Shown here one piece after another: positions 63,219 through 64,000 of a DNA stretch of 64,000 bases. Under the pieces are notes generated by a model. The model ran no database searches, was not told the DNA's origin, and worked only from the letters and a program-made list of their open reading frames with translations. Source of the DNA: Anseongella ginsenosidimutans. Its GTDB lineage: Bacteria; Bacteroidota; Bacteroidia; Sphingobacteriales; Sphingobacteriaceae. A program made the translations under genes and the position numbers. The stretch's first letter is position 1. Each line of letters opens with the position of its first letter. Where the stretch lies: NCBI RefSeq assembly GCF_008033235.1, contig NZ_CP042432.1, positions 186,001-250,000 of the forward strand. Direction: 5' to 3'.

Positions 63219-64000
63219 TTAGCAAGAAGGGTCATCTGACTGCACGATCAGCAAGAGTTCGCCTTCCGTGCCTATGCTGGCGCTGGTGATCTCGCCGCTT
63301 ACACCAAGCGACTCCAGGTGATCGTTAAACAGCCCTTCTATAATACCCCGGTAGGAATTAAAATGGTTCACCACCTGTTCTTCAATGGCCTCTCTCATCT
63401 GGCTTTCCCTGTCTGCTGCAAAAAGATCGCAGGCAAAGGCGCAGGCATTATCTACGCAGGGCCCGGTTTCCTCATAGGTGGAACTCAGTTCGGCCGCGAT
63501 GTCCGAGATCGTTAACCTTCCTCCTGCTGCTCCCACGCTGAGCCATACCTCTATTTTCATATCATTCAGGTCGATCCTGGGATCGCCGCATATGCAGGCA
63601 ATATTATCCACGCAGTTCCCGACGATCTCAGTCCCCCCTTCTTCAAAGAAAATGGTAATAAGGCCTTTTCGGGACCGCGCATCCGGCTCAAAACTGGTGG
63701 AATTTACATCATTAATGTATATCGAATAAGGGTTCTGCCTTTGCAGCGGAATATCAAAGGCAATGTCAAGATCAAGAGCGTCCACCCTCAGGTAGCTGTC
63801 ATCCGGTTTATAGAAGGCGGAAACGTCCTCTGCGCTGAATTCATGATCATTAGGGGTATAATTATTAAGGCGAAGAGAAACACCGTCAAAGGTGGAACTC
63901 AGGGCCCCTAGCCACTCCTCCTTCTCCAGGGTCTGTGATTCAGTACGCACGCCGTTTTCGCAGCAGCCGGAAACCAGCAGGACCGATAAGCCCAGCCATA
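63219..64000 (-). CDS. lipoprotein of unknown function, 5' end missing
   Basis: The minus-strand frame runs off the window edge. The visible part begins with the end of a signal peptide, LLVSGCCENG, whose lipobox cysteine shows it is a lipoprotein; a GTG at 63950 is inside the mature protein and is not the start. About 260 residues are visible: strands such as FDGVSLRLNNYTPNDHEF and YLRVDALDLDIAFDIPLQ, and a cysteine-rich stretch (CVDNIACICGD, CVDNACAFACD) suggesting disulfides. No family was recognised. It precedes the TapB-like gene without a gap. Confidence 0.75.
   Translation of the reverse strand, partial: WLGLSVLLVSGCCENGVRTESQTLEKEEWLGALSSTFDGVSLRLNNYTPNDHEFSAEDVSAFYKPDDSYLRVDALDLDIAFDIPLQRQNPYSIYINDVNSTSFEPDARSRKGLITIFFEEGGTEIVGNCVDNIACICGDPRIDLNDMKIEVWLSVGAAGGRLTISDIAAELSSTYEETGPCVDNACAFACDLFAADRESQMREAIEEQVVNHFNSYRGIIEGLFNDHLESLGVSGEITSASIGTEGELLLIVQSDDPSC

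Noticed and set aside
63219-63950. Start of the last lipoprotein at the GTG at 63950
   Set aside because: The frame stays open to the window edge and encodes a signal-peptide end with a lipobox cysteine, so the true start is outside.

Overview
The window is a piece of a Bacteroidota chromosome, probably from the Sphingobacteriia/Chitinophagia side of the phylum. The evidence is a SusC/SusD pair with discoidin-type lipoproteins, the gliding-type ABC transporter GldA-GldF-GldG, single-chain class II glycyl-tRNA synthetase, many lipoproteins with a short lipobox, almost no purine-rich ribosome binding sites, and TAnnTTTG -7 boxes in front of several genes. GC content is near 50%. No rRNA, tRNA, insertion sequence, phage gene or CRISPR array was seen. 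Most of the window is core chromosome with accessory nutrient and envelope loci between.

Layout. 1-2304 (minus): a GT39-type membrane glycosyltransferase cut by the window edge, coupled to glyQS. 2383-6779 (plus): gldA, gldF, gldG, dnaN. 6780-7318: non-coding, filled with imperfect palindromic repeats that recur at 55.4 kb. 7319-16663: an EcsC-like protein, then an aromatic amino acid hydroxylase and, after a few other genes, a divergent tyrosine catabolic set (FAH-family hydrolase and flavin reductase on minus; homogentisate dioxygenase and HPPD on plus). Together these would take phenylalanine through tyrosine and homogentisate to fumarate and acetoacetate, except that the tyrosine transaminase and any maleylacetoacetate isomerase are not in the window. 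16669-23336: a carbohydrate locus with a BNR 'sialidase-like' lipoprotein, a VCBS/FG-GAP propeller protein, an AraC regulator, a DapA/NanA-type aldolase and a sodium:solute symporter. 23448-25673: purN and purH. 25761-31699: the rod-shape cluster mreB-mreC-mreD-mrdA-rodA, with a tandem repeat in the mrdA leader.

31771-35373 holds small envelope and hypothetical genes. 35460-42893 (minus) is a SusC/SusD operon with two surface lipoproteins carrying discoidin-like domains. Behind a strong terminator come a Tat-exported sugar-phosphate-isomerase-like protein and a Tat-exported Gfo/Idh/MocA oxidoreductase. 45617-51110 (minus) is parE, a GDSL esterase and parC in one operon. 51203-58342 carries a UGT-like glycosyltransferase, a DUF6600 protein with a long Arg-Pro-Gln repeat tail, a nitroreductase, a lipoprotein, Cu/Zn superoxide dismutase, nth and recA.

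58505-64000 (minus) is the most unusual part: a tight seven-gene run of exported proteins. It contains three paralogous lipoproteins, each with a collagen-like Gly-X-Y stalk and a shared C-terminal domain, with an OmpA-type peptidoglycan-binding protein between two of them. It also has a TapB-like protein and a lipoprotein that runs off the window. Other points worth attention are the dispersed palindromes, the mrdA leader repeat, the purH leader inverted repeat, the compact GldA and the low-complexity insertions in otherwise ordinary enzymes. No completely new defence or mobile system could be supported.
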